Shown piece by piece: positions 10,555 to 18,412 of a stretch of 64,000 bases of DNA. Each line of letters opens with the position of its first letter. Within the stretch, counting starts at the first letter, position 1. The position numbers were made by a program, and so were the translations under genes. This DNA is from Sphingomonadaceae bacterium OTU29LAMAA1 (lineage in GTDB: Bacteria > Pseudomonadota > Alphaproteobacteria > Sphingomonadales > Sphingomonadaceae). Location: assembly GCA_024072375.1 (NCBI GenBank), contig CP099617.1:2522001-2586000 (forward strand), written 5' to 3'. Under the pieces are notes generated by a model. It was not told the origin of the DNA, did not search any database, and saw only the letters and a program-made list of their open reading frames with translations.

Positions 10555-10570
10555 TGTTCCACGTGGAACA
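10555..10570. promoter_or_regulatory. parS: parS site 3 (between mnmE and mnmG)
   Basis: TGTTCCACGTGGAACA is a perfect 16-base palindrome matching the parS consensus. It sits in the 54-base mnmE-mnmG spacer, immediately before the mnmE stop, and is the only one of the three sites outside a coding sequence. Confidence 0.92.
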
Positions 10571-11845
10571 TCACTTTCCGATGCAGAAGCGCCCGAACAA
10601 CGCATCCAGCATCGTCTCGGTCGCATCGATACCGAGTATCGATCCCAGGGATCGCATCGCGAGACGGAGTTGTTCGCCGATGATCAGCAGATCGTCATGT
10701 CTGCCAGTCAGTTGGTCCAGCGCGCCCTGACATGCCTGTCTTTCGCTCTCCCGGAACGCAATAGCGTCACCCTGCGGTACGAGCCGCTCGGCGCGATCCG
10801 CAATCACCCGCCAGAGCATTTCGATAGAGGCATCGTCATTCTGCGATACGTCGATGTGCGCGCCGGCCAAGGCGATACGGCCGGGTTCGTCCGCGCGGGC
10901 GCGCACCCATATCGCTCCATCGCGGGGCGGCATCGTGTCACCCAGCCACAATATGATGTCTGCCCGGGCGATCGAGGCCTGTGCGCGATCCACGCCGATC
11001 CGCTCGATCGGATCATCGCTCGCGGTCAACCCGGCCGTGTCGGTCAAGACATAGACCAGCCCGGCCCGCGTGACCGTCCCCTCTATCCGGTCGCGGGTGG
11101 TGCCTGCGATCGGCGAGACGATCGCCAATTCACGCTGGCTTAGCAGGTTGATCAGTGTCGACTTGCCGCTGTTCGGCGGCCCGGCCAACGTAACATGGAC
11201 GCCGTAGCGCAGCCGTTCGACCGGCGGGCTGTCGAGCACCATGCGCAGGTCTGCCGCCAGCGCCGCCCTGCCCTCGCGAATGGCCGACAAGCCATGCCCC
11301 GAGCCGCCGACATCGTCCTCGTCGGCAAAATCGAGTTGCGCCTCGGTCAGCGCGGACAGCATCGCCAGTCGATCGAGCCAGCCGCGAACCCGCTGACTGA
11401 CGATCCCTTCCGCCGCTGCGAGGGCAGCGACCCGCTGCCGTTCCGTTTCGGCCGACAGCAGATCGGCCAGTCCGGACGCCTCCGCCAGATCGATCCGCCC
11501 GTTGGCCAGCGCTCGCCGGGTAAATTCGCCAGCGCCCGCCGGCCGCAGCCCCGGCACGGCTCCCAAGGCACCGAGCACCGCGGCGATCACCGCGCGTCCA
11601 CCGTGACAGTGAAACTCGGCAAGATCCTCCCCCGTCGCCGTGGCCGGTGCGGGAAATGCCAGCACCAACGCGCGATCCAGCAGGGCACCATCATCACCCC
11701 GCAATGCCCGCAACCGGGCCGTACGCGGTGGCGGCAACGTACCCGCCAGATATTCGACTGCCGCGAAGGCCTGTGGACCGCTGATCCGGATCACACCGAT
11801 CCCCGCCGGCGCCGCGCCGCTCGACAGCGCGAAGATCGTATCCAT
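10571..11845 (-). CDS. mnmE: tRNA modification GTPase MnmE
   Basis: 424 residues. The order is an N-terminal tetrahydrofolate-binding domain (TIFALSSGAAPAGIGVIRISG), a central helical domain, and an inserted G domain with GPPNSGKST (G1, near residue 225), GTTRD (G2) and DTAGL (G3). The protein ends in CIGK, matching the C-(I/L/V)-G-K motif needed for U34 modification. It works with MnmG. The start overlaps the stop of the small upstream DUF6489 gene as ATGA. It is a little shorter than E. coli MnmE (454), as is common in alphaproteobacteria. Confidence 0.97.
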   Translation of the reverse strand: MDTIFALSSGAAPAGIGVIRISGPQAFAAVEYLAGTLPPPRTARLRALRGDDGALLDRALVLAFPAPATATGEDLAEFHCHGGRAVIAAVLGALGAVPGLRPAGAGEFTRRALANGRIDLAEASGLADLLSAETERQRVAALAAAEGIVSQRVRGWLDRLAMLSALTEAQLDFADEDDVGGSGHGLSAIREGRAALAADLRMVLDSPPVERLRYGVHVTLAGPPNSGKSTLINLLSQRELAIVSPIAGTTRDRIEGTVTRAGLVYVLTDTAGLTASDDPIERIGVDRAQASIARADIILWLGDTMPPRDGAIWVRARADEPGRIALAGAHIDVSQNDDASIEMLWRVIADRAERLVPQGDAIAFRESERQACQGALDQLTGRHDDLLIIGEQLRLAMRSLGSILGIDATETMLDALFGRFCIGK

Positions 11846-12078
11846 CAGCTAACCGACTTCGTCGCCTGTTCGAACATCTGCCGCCACATCGCGAACCCCG
11901 CCTCGTTCATCGGTGCCCAACTCTTCATCATGTTTTCAAGCAGTTCCGGCCGCACCTGTCCGGACATCGTCTCCAGCAGCGATGCGACATAGCGATCGTG
12001 CAGGGGCGTCAGGTCGGGCAACCCCATCGCGCGGCGCGCCTCCTCGGGGGTCAGATCGATGTCTACCGTTACCTTCAT
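11845..12078 (-). CDS. DUF6489 family small protein
   Basis: 77 residues from the ATG at 12078 (MKVTVDIDLTPEEARRAMGLP). A longer frame upstream lacks homology-like sequence and overlaps the divergent promoter. The LTPEEARRAMGLPDL and FAMWRQMFEQA stretches match a small soluble alphaproteobacterial family often annotated DUF6489 and described beside phasin-like proteins; no function is established. It is the first gene of the mnmE-mnmG-rsmG-parAB operon and is coupled to mnmE by a four-base overlap. It diverges from the second dienelactone hydrolase, leaving a 70-base promoter region. Confidence 0.8.
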   Translation of the reverse strand: MKVTVDIDLTPEEARRAMGLPDLTPLHDRYVASLLETMSGQVRPELLENMMKSWAPMNEAGFAMWRQMFEQATKSVS

Positions 12079-12148
12079 TGCACGTCGCCCCATGAACAGC
12101 CTTGTGGCATGACATAGCCCAGCACGATCACGCGCGCGAGAGGACCCC

Positions 12149-12850
12149 ATGAGCAAGACCATCCAGATAGAGACACTCGACGGCAACGCCTGTTTCGACG
12201 CCTATGTCGCGGAACCCGCAGCACATCCCAAAGCGGCGATCGTCGTGATCCAGGAGATTTTCGGGGTCAATGCGGGCATCCGCAGCAAATGCGACCGACT
12301 GGCGGTGGACGGCTATCTGGCGATCGCGCCCGACCTGTTCTGGCCGATCGCACCGAATATCCAGCTCGACCCGGACGTGCCGGAGCAGATGGATCGGGCG
12401 CTGGGATTGATGGGCAAGTTCAATCAGGACGCTGGTATCCGCGATATCGAGGCGACGATCCGCGCCGCGCGCGCCATGCTGGATGACGGCGGCAAGGTCG
12501 GGGTGGTCGGCTATTGCCTCGGCGGCCGGCTCGCCTTCATGACCGCGGCACGGACCGACGTCGATGCGTCGGTGGGCTACTATGGCGTCGGGATCGATGG
12601 CCTGCTCGGCGAGACGCATGCCATCGCGAAACCGCTCCTGCTTCACATTCCGCAGGAGGATCATTTCGTCGATAAGGACGCGCAGGCCGCGATGCACACC
12701 GGACTGGACGATCACCCCAAGGTGACGCTCTACGACTATCCGGGTGAGGATCACGGCTTCGCCACCGAATTCGGCGATCGCCGCTCCGATGCCGCGGCGG
12801 AGCAGGCGGACAGCCGCACCGCCGCCTTCTTCGCCGAACATCTCGGCTGA
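12149..12850 (+). CDS. Dienelactone hydrolase family protein
   Basis: 233 residues, a full-length alpha/beta hydrolase. The nucleophile is Cys123 in GYCLGG, the acid Asp171 in PQEDHF, and the base His202 in GEDHGF, the canonical triad of carboxymethylenebutenolidase-type enzymes. The oxyanion region QEIFGVN is also typical. It is closer to classical dienelactone hydrolases than the paralogue at 5646-6386. The natural substrate cannot be deduced because no chlorocatechol or beta-ketoadipate genes are nearby. A strong hairpin terminator follows seven bases after the stop. Confidence 0.9.
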   Translation: MSKTIQIETLDGNACFDAYVAEPAAHPKAAIVVIQEIFGVNAGIRSKCDRLAVDGYLAIAPDLFWPIAPNIQLDPDVPEQMDRALGLMGKFNQDAGIRDIEATIRAARAMLDDGGKVGVVGYCLGGRLAFMTAARTDVDASVGYYGVGIDGLLGETHAIAKPLLLHIPQEDHFVDKDAQAAMHTGLDDHPKVTLYDYPGEDHGFATEFGDRRSDAAAEQADSRTAAFFAEHLG

Positions 12851-12856
12851 TATGAA

Positions 12857-12880
12857 AAGGGGGGCTCGATGGCCCCCCTT
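12857..12880. terminator. Bidirectional Rho-independent terminator
   Basis: A nine-base-pair stem (AAGGGGGGC paired with GCCCCCCTT) with a six-base loop lies between the convergent dienelactone hydrolase and TerC genes. The A and T residues flanking the stem let it serve both strands. Confidence 0.85.
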
Positions 12881-12883
12881 CCC

Positions 12884-13603
12884 TCATGCGAACAGCTTGA
12901 GGACCCCGACGTTCGGGTCGACGACCCCTTCGTAGATCATCTTGCCGGCGACGTAGACGATCACCAGCAGGCCGATATAGGCGATCCAGCGGTAGCGCTC
13001 GATGTACTTGGCGATCAGGTTCGCCGCGATCCCCATCAGGGCGACCGACAACAGCAGGCCGATGATCAGGATGCCCGGATGGTCGCGGGCCGCACCCGCC
13101 ACAGCGAGCACGTTATCGAGGCTCATCGAGACGTCGGCGACGGCGACGGCCCAGGCGGCCGCGGCGAAGCTCTTGGCGGGCCTCAGTCCCGAGGTTTCGT
13201 CACCGTCGACTTCGGGCGATCCGGCATTGTGGCCTTCGCGCAGCTCGCGCCACATCTTCCACGCGACCCAGATCAGCAGGACGCCACCAGCGAAGATCAG
13301 CCCGATCACGCCGAGCAGCCAGCTGACGGCCAGCGCGAAGATGATCCGCAGCACCAGCGCGGCGACGATGCCGATCAGGATGACTTTCTTGCGCTGGTCG
13401 ATCGGCAGGCCCGCAGCGAGCGCGCCGACGACGATCGCATTGTCGCCGGCCAGCACGACGTCGATCATCAGCACCTGAAGGAACGCCGACAAGGCGGCGG
13501 GACTGCCGATATTGGCGAAATCGTTGACGATATGCTGCCAGATCTCGGCCGGAGACCCCGGCCCGCTGGCGGCAGCGGCGCTCAGCATGGCGATGATGGA
13601 CAC
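12884..13603 (-). CDS. TerC family integral membrane protein (YjbE-like)
   Basis: 239 residues. The start is GTG at 13603, eight bases after a CGGGAG ribosome-binding site. Several membrane helices are evident (FLQVLMIDVVLAGDNAIVVGALAAGL, VILIGIVAALVLRIIFALAVSWLLGVIGLIFAGGVLLIW and a C-terminal set). The DVVLAGDNAIV and DVSMSLDNVLA motifs, each with an acidic residue and Asn in a helix, define the TerC fold. Relatives are linked to manganese or other metal export and to metalation of secreted proteins. No yybP-ykoY manganese riboswitch was found upstream, so its regulation is unknown. Confidence 0.9.
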   Translation of the reverse strand: MSIIAMLSAAAASGPGSPAEIWQHIVNDFANIGSPAALSAFLQVLMIDVVLAGDNAIVVGALAAGLPIDQRKKVILIGIVAALVLRIIFALAVSWLLGVIGLIFAGGVLLIWVAWKMWRELREGHNAGSPEVDGDETSGLRPAKSFAAAAWAVAVADVSMSLDNVLAVAGAARDHPGILIIGLLLSVALMGIAANLIAKYIERYRWIAYIGLLVIVYVAGKMIYEGVVDPNVGVLKLFA

Positions 13604-13643
13604 GTTCTACACTCCCGGTTGATGGTTAAGTCCATAACGCAGC

Positions 13644-13676
13644 AACGCGCGAAAGCCATGGGCTCCCGCGCGTTGT
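13644..13676. other. Stem-loop upstream of terC
   Basis: Inverted repeat with nine-base arms (CAACGCGCG and CGCGCGTTG), extended internally by AGCC/GGCT, in the leader between rho and terC. It lies 41 bases before the terC start, so it may act in the terC leader or as part of the rho 3' end. Confidence 0.45.
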
Positions 13677-13761
13677 TGGTTCTTCGCGCTTGTGGCGGAC
13701 ACGGGCAAAGCCCGCGTCGGACGGGTCGGCGCTGCCGCCCGCCGGCCGAGCCGGTGCGAGT

Positions 13762-13782
13762 CCTGCCGCAGCTTGCGGCAGG
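13762..13782 (-). terminator. Hairpin downstream of rho
   Basis: A perfect nine-base-pair stem (CCTGCCGCA/TGCGGCAGG) with a three-base loop lies 11 bases after the rho stop. It lacks a clear U tract, so it may be an RNA 3'-end stabiliser instead of a strict intrinsic terminator. Confidence 0.55.
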
Positions 13783-13792
13783 CCGCAGCCGG

Positions 13793-15049
13793 CTATTGAT
13801 TCATGCTGTCGAAGAAATCCTCGTTGGTCTTCGAATTCTTCATCTTGTCGAGCAGGAACTCCATCGCGTCGATCGTGCCCATCTGCATCAGGATGCGGCG
13901 CAGCACCCACTGCTTGCTGAGCTTGCTGGCATCCACCAGCAGCTCTTCCTTGCGGGTGCCGGACTTGCCGACGTCGAGCGCCGGGAAGACGCGCTTGTCG
14001 GCGACCTTGCGGTCGAGGACGATTTCCGAGTTGCCGGTGCCCTTGAACTCTTCGAAGATCACCTCGTCCATGCGGCTGCCGGTGTCGATCAGCGCGGTGG
14101 CGATGATCGAAAGCGAACCGCCCTCCTCGATGTTGCGCGCCGCACCGAAGAAGCGCTTGGGGCGCTGCAACGCATTGGCGTCGACACCGCCGGTCAGCAC
14201 CTTGCCCGACGACGGCACCACGGTGTTGTAGGCGCGGCCGAGACGCGTGATGCTGTCGAGCAGGATCACGACGTCCTTTTTGTGCTCGACCAGGCGCTTG
14301 GCCTTTTCGATCACCATCTCGGCGACCTGGACGTGGCGCTGCGCCGGCTCGTCGAAGGTCGAGGATACGACCTCGCCCTTCACCGAACGCTGCATGTCGG
14401 TGACTTCCTCGGGCCGCTCGTCGATCAGCAGGACGATCAGGAACACCTCGGGATGGTTGTCCGAAATCGCGCGCGCGATGTTCTGGAGCATCACGGTCTT
14501 GCCGACGCGGGGCGGTGCGACGATCAGCGTGCGCTGGCCCTTGCCCTGCGGCGAGACGATGTCGATCACGCGGGCCGACTTGTCCTTCTGCGTCGGGTCC
14601 GCAGGATCGAGCGTCAGCTTCGATTCCGGATACAGCGGGGTCAGGTTGTCGAAGTTGACGCGATGACGGACCGCGTCGGGATCGTCGAAATTGACGCTGG
14701 TCAGCTTTACCAGCGCAAAATAGCGCTCGCCGTCCTTGGGTGCGCGGATCTCGCCCTCGACCGTGTCGCCAGTGCGCAGACCGTGTTTGCGCACCTGATT
14801 GGGCGAGATGTAGATATCGTCGGGGCCGGCCAGATAGTTGGCTTCCGGCGAGCGCAGGAAGCCGAAGCCGTCCTGCAGGACCTCGATCGTGCCGAGGCCC
14901 ATGATCTGGTCGCCGTTTTCCGCCTGCACCTTCAGGATCGCGAACAGCAGGTCCTGCTTGCGCAACGTCGAGGCGCCCTCGACCCCCAGCTCTTCGGCCA
15001 TGCTGACCAGCTCGGCGGGTGTTTTCTTCTTTAGGTCTTTGAGATGCAT
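13793..15049 (-). CDS. rho: Transcription termination factor Rho
   Basis: 418 residues, the usual length. The ATG at 15049 starts [22 protein letters not shown], the Rho N-terminal helical domain; the longer frame upstream is leader sequence. An RNA-binding cold-shock-like domain ([22 protein letters not shown]) is followed by the RecA-type ATPase core with Walker A APPRVGKT, Walker [13 protein letters not shown] and the Q-loop/R-loop region. It terminates transcription as a ring hexamer. A 276-base untranslated region with a palindrome precedes it, in keeping with the autoregulated leaders known for rho. Confidence 0.98.
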   Translation of the reverse strand: MHLKDLKKKTPAELVSMAEELGVEGASTLRKQDLLFAILKVQAENGDQIMGLGTIEVLQDGFGFLRSPEANYLAGPDDIYISPNQVRKHGLRTGDTVEGEIRAPKDGERYFALVKLTSVNFDDPDAVRHRVNFDNLTPLYPESKLTLDPADPTQKDKSARVIDIVSPQGKGQRTLIVAPPRVGKTVMLQNIARAISDNHPEVFLIVLLIDERPEEVTDMQRSVKGEVVSSTFDEPAQRHVQVAEMVIEKAKRLVEHKKDVVILLDSITRLGRAYNTVVPSSGKVLTGGVDANALQRPKRFFGAARNIEEGGSLSIIATALIDTGSRMDEVIFEEFKGTGNSEIVLDRKVADKRVFPALDVGKSGTRKEELLVDASKLSKQWVLRRILMQMGTIDAMEFLLDKMKNSKTNEDFFDSMNQ

Positions 15050-15204
15050 GGAAAAATCCGAATGCGTAGTCGGGGAGATGGCCCAGGTCGGCGAAGGAAC
15101 CGCAGCGACGATGGCCAGGAGGAGAAACGCGGAACCACCGGACGGAGGCTCTACGCGCTTTGAGGAGGTAAGAGGAGCGAGGATGTTCGTCAAGCGACGA
15201 TCCC

Positions 15205-15227
15205 CATGCATAGGCCCCATGCATGGA
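15205..15227. repeat. Palindrome in the rho leader region
   Basis: Eight-base arms CCATGCAT and ATGCATGG flank a seven-base loop. It lies about 156-178 bases upstream of the rho start, in the region shared with the divergent small gene at 15329. It could be an operator or an RNA hairpin. Confidence 0.5.
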
Positions 15228-15328
15228 ATCGTGCCGGATACTCCCGGCCGAAACATATGTTAAGATGGGATCAGCTGTTGTTAACTGCACACCGCTAAAC
15301 CCTCCACAGGATCCCACAGGACACAGTG

Positions 15329-15568
15329 ATGCGTATCGATCAGCTTACCCCCACGCCGACGGATGCCGCGCCGATCGAGATTCCTGCCGAGCTTCTCGAC
15401 AGCGTGTCCCGGCACCAGACGCACCTCGCCCGGCTCGTCGAGAGCCTGCGCGCCGCGGGTTTGCAGGAGGCGATGATCGATACCAGCGTCCGCTCGCTCG
15501 TCGACAGCTATGCCGCGGAACTGACCGCCGTGATCCGGACCATGTCGAAGGCGCCGGATCATGCATGA
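15329..15568 (+). CDS. Hypothetical small protein upstream of a diguanylate cyclase
   Basis: 79 residues from the ATG at 15329 (a GTG one codon earlier is possible). The sequence MRIDQLTPTPTDAAPIE is followed by a helical region with heptad-like spacing (LLDSVSRHQTHLARLVESLRAAG). No catalytic motif or membrane segment is visible and I do not recognise a family. It overlaps the GAF-GGDEF gene by eight bases and is almost certainly cotranscribed with it, so a regulatory or partner role for that enzyme is possible, though this is only inferred from position. Confidence 0.65.
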   Translation: MRIDQLTPTPTDAAPIEIPAELLDSVSRHQTHLARLVESLRAAGLQEAMIDTSVRSLVDSYAAELTAVIRTMSKAPDHA

Positions 15569-16538
15569 CGTCAAACTGCACGACGACGACGCGCGGCTGG
15601 CCGCCTTGCGCCGTCTCGATGTACTGGATTCGGCAGTCGAGGAGCCGTTCGAGAAGATCGTGACGCTGGTCCGTACCGTGCTCGGCGTGCCCATGGCGAC
15701 GGTGACGCTGGTCGACCGCGACCGTCAGTGGTTCAAGGCGCGTCGCGGGATCGACGTCGCCGAAACGCCGCGCAGCATTTCGCTGTGCACCCACACCATC
15801 CAGCAACGCGAAGCGTTGATCATCGGGGATACGCACGGCGACCCGCGTTTCGCGGACAACCCGCTGGTCACGGGCGCGCCGCATATCCGTGCCTATGCCG
15901 GCATCCCGCTGCGGACGCCCGATGGCTATAACGTGGGATCGCTCTGTGCGATGGATACGAAGGCGCGTGCCTTTACCCCTGCCGACATCGCCATTCTGAC
16001 CAACTGCGCCCATATCGTCAGCGACGAGCTGGAACTGCGAATGGTTGCGCAGGTCGATTTCCTGACCGGAGCGCTGACCCGACGTGCGTTCGTCGAGCAG
16101 GCGGAGCGCGAAATCGCCCGTGCGGCGCGGTATCATCGGCCGAGCACGATCGTGATGCTGGACGTGGATCACTTCAAATCGGTCAACGACACCTACGGCC
16201 ACGCTGCCGGGGATCAGGTGCTGCATCAACTGGCGGAACTGGCGACACTGACGCTGCGGCCCAGCGATGTGTTCGGCCGACTGGGCGGCGAGGAATTCGC
16301 GCTGTTGTTGCCCGAAACCGGCGGGGACGACGCGGTCATCGCCGCCGAGCGATTGCGGATGGCGATCGCCGCAAACGTCATCCGTCTTGCCGATGGGCAG
16401 GATCTGCGGATCACCGCCAGCTTCGGCGTCGCCGCGCTGGCGGCGGATACGTCCGTGGCCGCATGGCTCGAGCGCGCCGATACGATGCTCTACGCGGCAA
16501 AGGCCGGCGGCCGTAACCAGACCCGGCTGGCGGCCTGA
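15561..16538 (+). CDS. GAF-GGDEF sensor diguanylate cyclase
   Basis: 325 residues. A GAF sensor domain covers about residues 25-160 (VTLVDRDRQWFKARRGI and HIRAYAGIPLRTPDGYNVGSLC are typical), followed by a GGDEF domain with an active GGEEF motif at residues 242-246. An RxxD product-inhibition site (RPSD, 233-236) sits exactly five residues before it. It should make cyclic di-GMP from two GTP, restrained by feedback. There is no membrane segment, so sensing is cytoplasmic, possibly of a small ligand or redox cue. It shares an eight-base overlap with the small gene at 15329. Confidence 0.93.
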   Translation: MHDVKLHDDDARLAALRRLDVLDSAVEEPFEKIVTLVRTVLGVPMATVTLVDRDRQWFKARRGIDVAETPRSISLCTHTIQQREALIIGDTHGDPRFADNPLVTGAPHIRAYAGIPLRTPDGYNVGSLCAMDTKARAFTPADIAILTNCAHIVSDELELRMVAQVDFLTGALTRRAFVEQAEREIARAARYHRPSTIVMLDVDHFKSVNDTYGHAAGDQVLHQLAELATLTLRPSDVFGRLGGEEFALLLPETGGDDAVIAAERLRMAIAANVIRLADGQDLRITASFGVAALAADTSVAAWLERADTMLYAAKAGGRNQTRLAA

Positions 16539-16554
16539 GCCGGCGACCGACCGG

Positions 16555-17001
16555 TCAGAACGGCTTCACGAATACCAGCACAACGATGACCGTCGCCGCC
16601 AGTGCCGGCACCTCGTTCAGCATGCGCAGCGTCCGCCCCTCGAACCGCATCACGCCCCGGGCGAGCTTCCTCGCATAGCCGACCGCCCAGCCATGATAAC
16701 CCGATAGCAGCAGCACGAAGGTGAATTTGGCATGCAGCCACCCCTCGCCCCAATGCTGCCCGACGGTCGCGAGCGTCAGTCCCAGGACCCACACGGCCAG
16801 CATCGCCGGGGTCAGGATGATCGACCGCAGCTTGGTCTCCCGCTCCACCCACGTCGTCGCCTCGTCCTTACGGCCGGCCGCGAGCGCCTCCTGATGATAG
16901 ACCAGATAGCGCGGCAGCATGAACAGACCGGCCATCCAGAAGATCACGAAGATCACATGCGCCGCGACGATCCACAGATATGCGCCCGCCAGATACTCCA
17001 T
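16555..17001 (-). CDS. hemJ: Protoporphyrinogen oxidase HemJ (CopD-like membrane protein)
   Basis: 148 residues with about four membrane helices (AYLWIVAAHVIFVIFWMAGLFMLP, LTPAMLAVWVLGLTLATVG, a third near FTFVLLLSGYHGWAVG and a fourth near the C terminus). The AAHVIF...MAGLFMLPRYLVYH stretch with its conserved His residues is the HemJ signature. It oxidises protoporphyrinogen IX to protoporphyrin IX, the second-last heme step, in organisms lacking HemG or HemY. Its start overlaps the hemE stop by one base (ATGA), so both heme genes are translationally coupled. Confidence 0.9.
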   Translation of the reverse strand: MEYLAGAYLWIVAAHVIFVIFWMAGLFMLPRYLVYHQEALAAGRKDEATTWVERETKLRSIILTPAMLAVWVLGLTLATVGQHWGEGWLHAKFTFVLLLSGYHGWAVGYARKLARGVMRFEGRTLRMLNEVPALAATVIVVLVFVKPF

Positions 17002-18023
17002 CAGCCGTTCCCCCGTACGCGTGAGACCAGTCGCTCGACATGCGCGATCGGCGTGAACTGGCCGATGCCATGGCCCAGATTGAAGACGTGCGGCCGGTCG
17101 ACGAAAGCGTTCAGGACGCGGTCGATACCGTCCTCCAGTACCCGCCCGCCGGCGAGTAGCGCCAACGGGTCGAGGTTGCCCTGTACCGGCAACCCGGCAG
17201 GCAGAACGTCGTTCGCCCAGACCGGATCGACCGTCTCGTCCAGCCCGATCGCATCCACCCCGGTCTCGCGGGCATAGGCGGGCAGCTTGCCCCCTGCCCC
17301 CTTCGGAAAGCCGATGATGACCGCGTCCGGACAGCGGGCGCGCAAGCCGGCGACGATCGCCGCATTGGGCGCGATGACCCAGCGTTCGAACTGCGCCGGC
17401 GACAGCGATCCCGCCCAGCTGTCGAACAGCTGCACCGCCTCGACCCCCGCCGCGATCTGCCGTGCCAGATATTCGATCGTCATCGCGACGATCGCATCGA
17501 CGATCGCCTGGAACGCGCCCTCGTCCGTGTAGGCGAAGCCGCGAGTCTCATGCTGGTCCTTCGACCCTGCGCCCGCGACCATGTACGTCGCCACCGTCCA
17601 CGGCGATCCGGCAAAGCCCAGAAACGTCGTCTCAGGCGGCAAGGCGGCGGCGACCCGTTCGCAGGTGCCATAGACCGGCTCCAGTCGCTCAGGCACCCGT
17701 TGCAAGGCGTTCAGGGCCGCATCCACCAGCGGTGGCGACAGGCGCGGTCCCTCGCCCGGCCCGAACGTCAGGTCCTGTCCCAGTGCCCAGGGGACCATCA
17801 GGATGTCGGAGAACAGGATGGCGCCATCGAAACCGAACCGCCTGATTGGTTGCAGCGTCACCTCCGCCGCCGCCGCCGGGTCGGTGGCGAGCGCCAGGAA
17901 GCCGCCCTTCTCCGCTCGCAGCGCGCGATACTCGGGAAGGTATCGTCCCGCCTGCCGCATGAGCCACATCGGCGGCACCGACGGTTTCGCACCGCGTAAC
18001 GTCGCGAGCAGGGGCTTGTTCAC
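17001..18023 (-). CDS. hemE: Uroporphyrinogen decarboxylase
   Basis: 340 residues if started at the GTG at 18023 (VNKPLLATLRG). The frame remains open to an ATG at 18113, but that extension runs through origin sequence including a DnaA box and is rich in Phe/Tyr/Lys, unlike HemE. An AGGAAGAAGG stretch lies upstream, 14 bases away. PPMWLMRQAGRYLPEYR is the substrate-binding signature, and GFAGSPWTVATY and GFPKGAGG are also typical. It decarboxylates uroporphyrinogen III to coproporphyrinogen III. It forms an operon with hemJ and flanks the proposed origin, as hemE does in Caulobacter. Confidence 0.96.
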   Translation of the reverse strand: MNKPLLATLRGAKPSVPPMWLMRQAGRYLPEYRALRAEKGGFLALATDPAAAAEVTLQPIRRFGFDGAILFSDILMVPWALGQDLTFGPGEGPRLSPPLVDAALNALQRVPERLEPVYGTCERVAAALPPETTFLGFAGSPWTVATYMVAGAGSKDQHETRGFAYTDEGAFQAIVDAIVAMTIEYLARQIAAGVEAVQLFDSWAGSLSPAQFERWVIAPNAAIVAGLRARCPDAVIIGFPKGAGGKLPAYARETGVDAIGLDETVDPVWANDVLPAGLPVQGNLDPLALLAGGRVLEDGIDRVLNAFVDRPHVFNLGHGIGQFTPIAHVERLVSRVRGNG

Positions 18024-18195
18024 AGGATCGGACAGAACCTTCTTCCTATAAAAGAATCTTAGATAAGGATGATGAAGTGGTTGGCACGTGGATAACGGGA
18101 TAACTGCATTCATGCCCTAACCACCCACAGGTTGACCGGCAAGGATCGGCGATACCGCGGGGATTCGGTGAAGCCCGTCCCCATCATCCACAGCC

Positions 18196-18204
18196 TGTGG
18201 ATAA
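18196..18204 (-). promoter_or_regulatory. DnaA box (perfect)
   Basis: TGTGGATAA is the exact reverse complement of the consensus TTATCCACA. It forms an inverted pair with the one-mismatch box at 18184-18192, separated by three bases. Confidence 0.85.
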
Positions 18205-18305
18205 AACCATGCCCTGTGTGCGCAAATGTGGACAGAATGCGGGTTGTCCACGGGGCGGGGGCGGGTTGGCGAGGGTGCCGACTTATCCTATCCATTGCGC
18301 CCATG

Positions 18306-18314
18306 TTATCCACA
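18306..18314 (+). promoter_or_regulatory. DnaA box (perfect)
   Basis: TTATCCACA, an exact consensus DnaA box on the plus strand, about 100 bases before the PPSR gene start. Confidence 0.85.
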
Positions 18315-18412
18315 GATCCGTGCCTGTCGTTGGCGGAGGCATCGCGGAAGCGCGATATCTCAATGTGGTGGCTGCCCGCTGCCACGGTCCCACGTGCGGG
18401 AGCGCGTCGGCT

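Larger units (their letters stand above)
18024..18412. other. oriC: Probable chromosomal replication origin (oriC)
   Basis: This 390-base non-coding region lies between divergent hemE and the PPSR gene (the RP001 homologue), the conserved origin position reported for Caulobacter and Rickettsia. It contains two perfect DnaA boxes, TGTGGATAA at 18196-18204 and TTATCCACA at 18306-18314, and one-mismatch boxes at 18087-18095 (CGTGGATAA) and 18184-18192 (TCATCCACA). Weaker matches lie near 18226 and 18244. An AT-rich stretch at about 18039-18080 is a candidate unwinding element. Two GANTC sites (18054-18058, 18162-18166) could be CcrM methylation targets. Gene orientation changes around this point. 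Confidence 0.88.

Noticed and set aside
13604..13792. yybP-ykoY manganese riboswitch before terC
   Set aside because: TerC-family genes often have one, but the conserved riboswitch sequence blocks are not present; only a simple hairpin is seen.
12869..15034. 721-codon plus-strand open frame opposite terC and rho
   Set aside because: Shadow of two well-recognised genes; composition is that of antisense translation.
18024..18113. N-terminal extension of hemE to the ATG at 18113
   Set aside because: It would translate origin sequence including a DnaA box and gives residues unlike any HemE N terminus.
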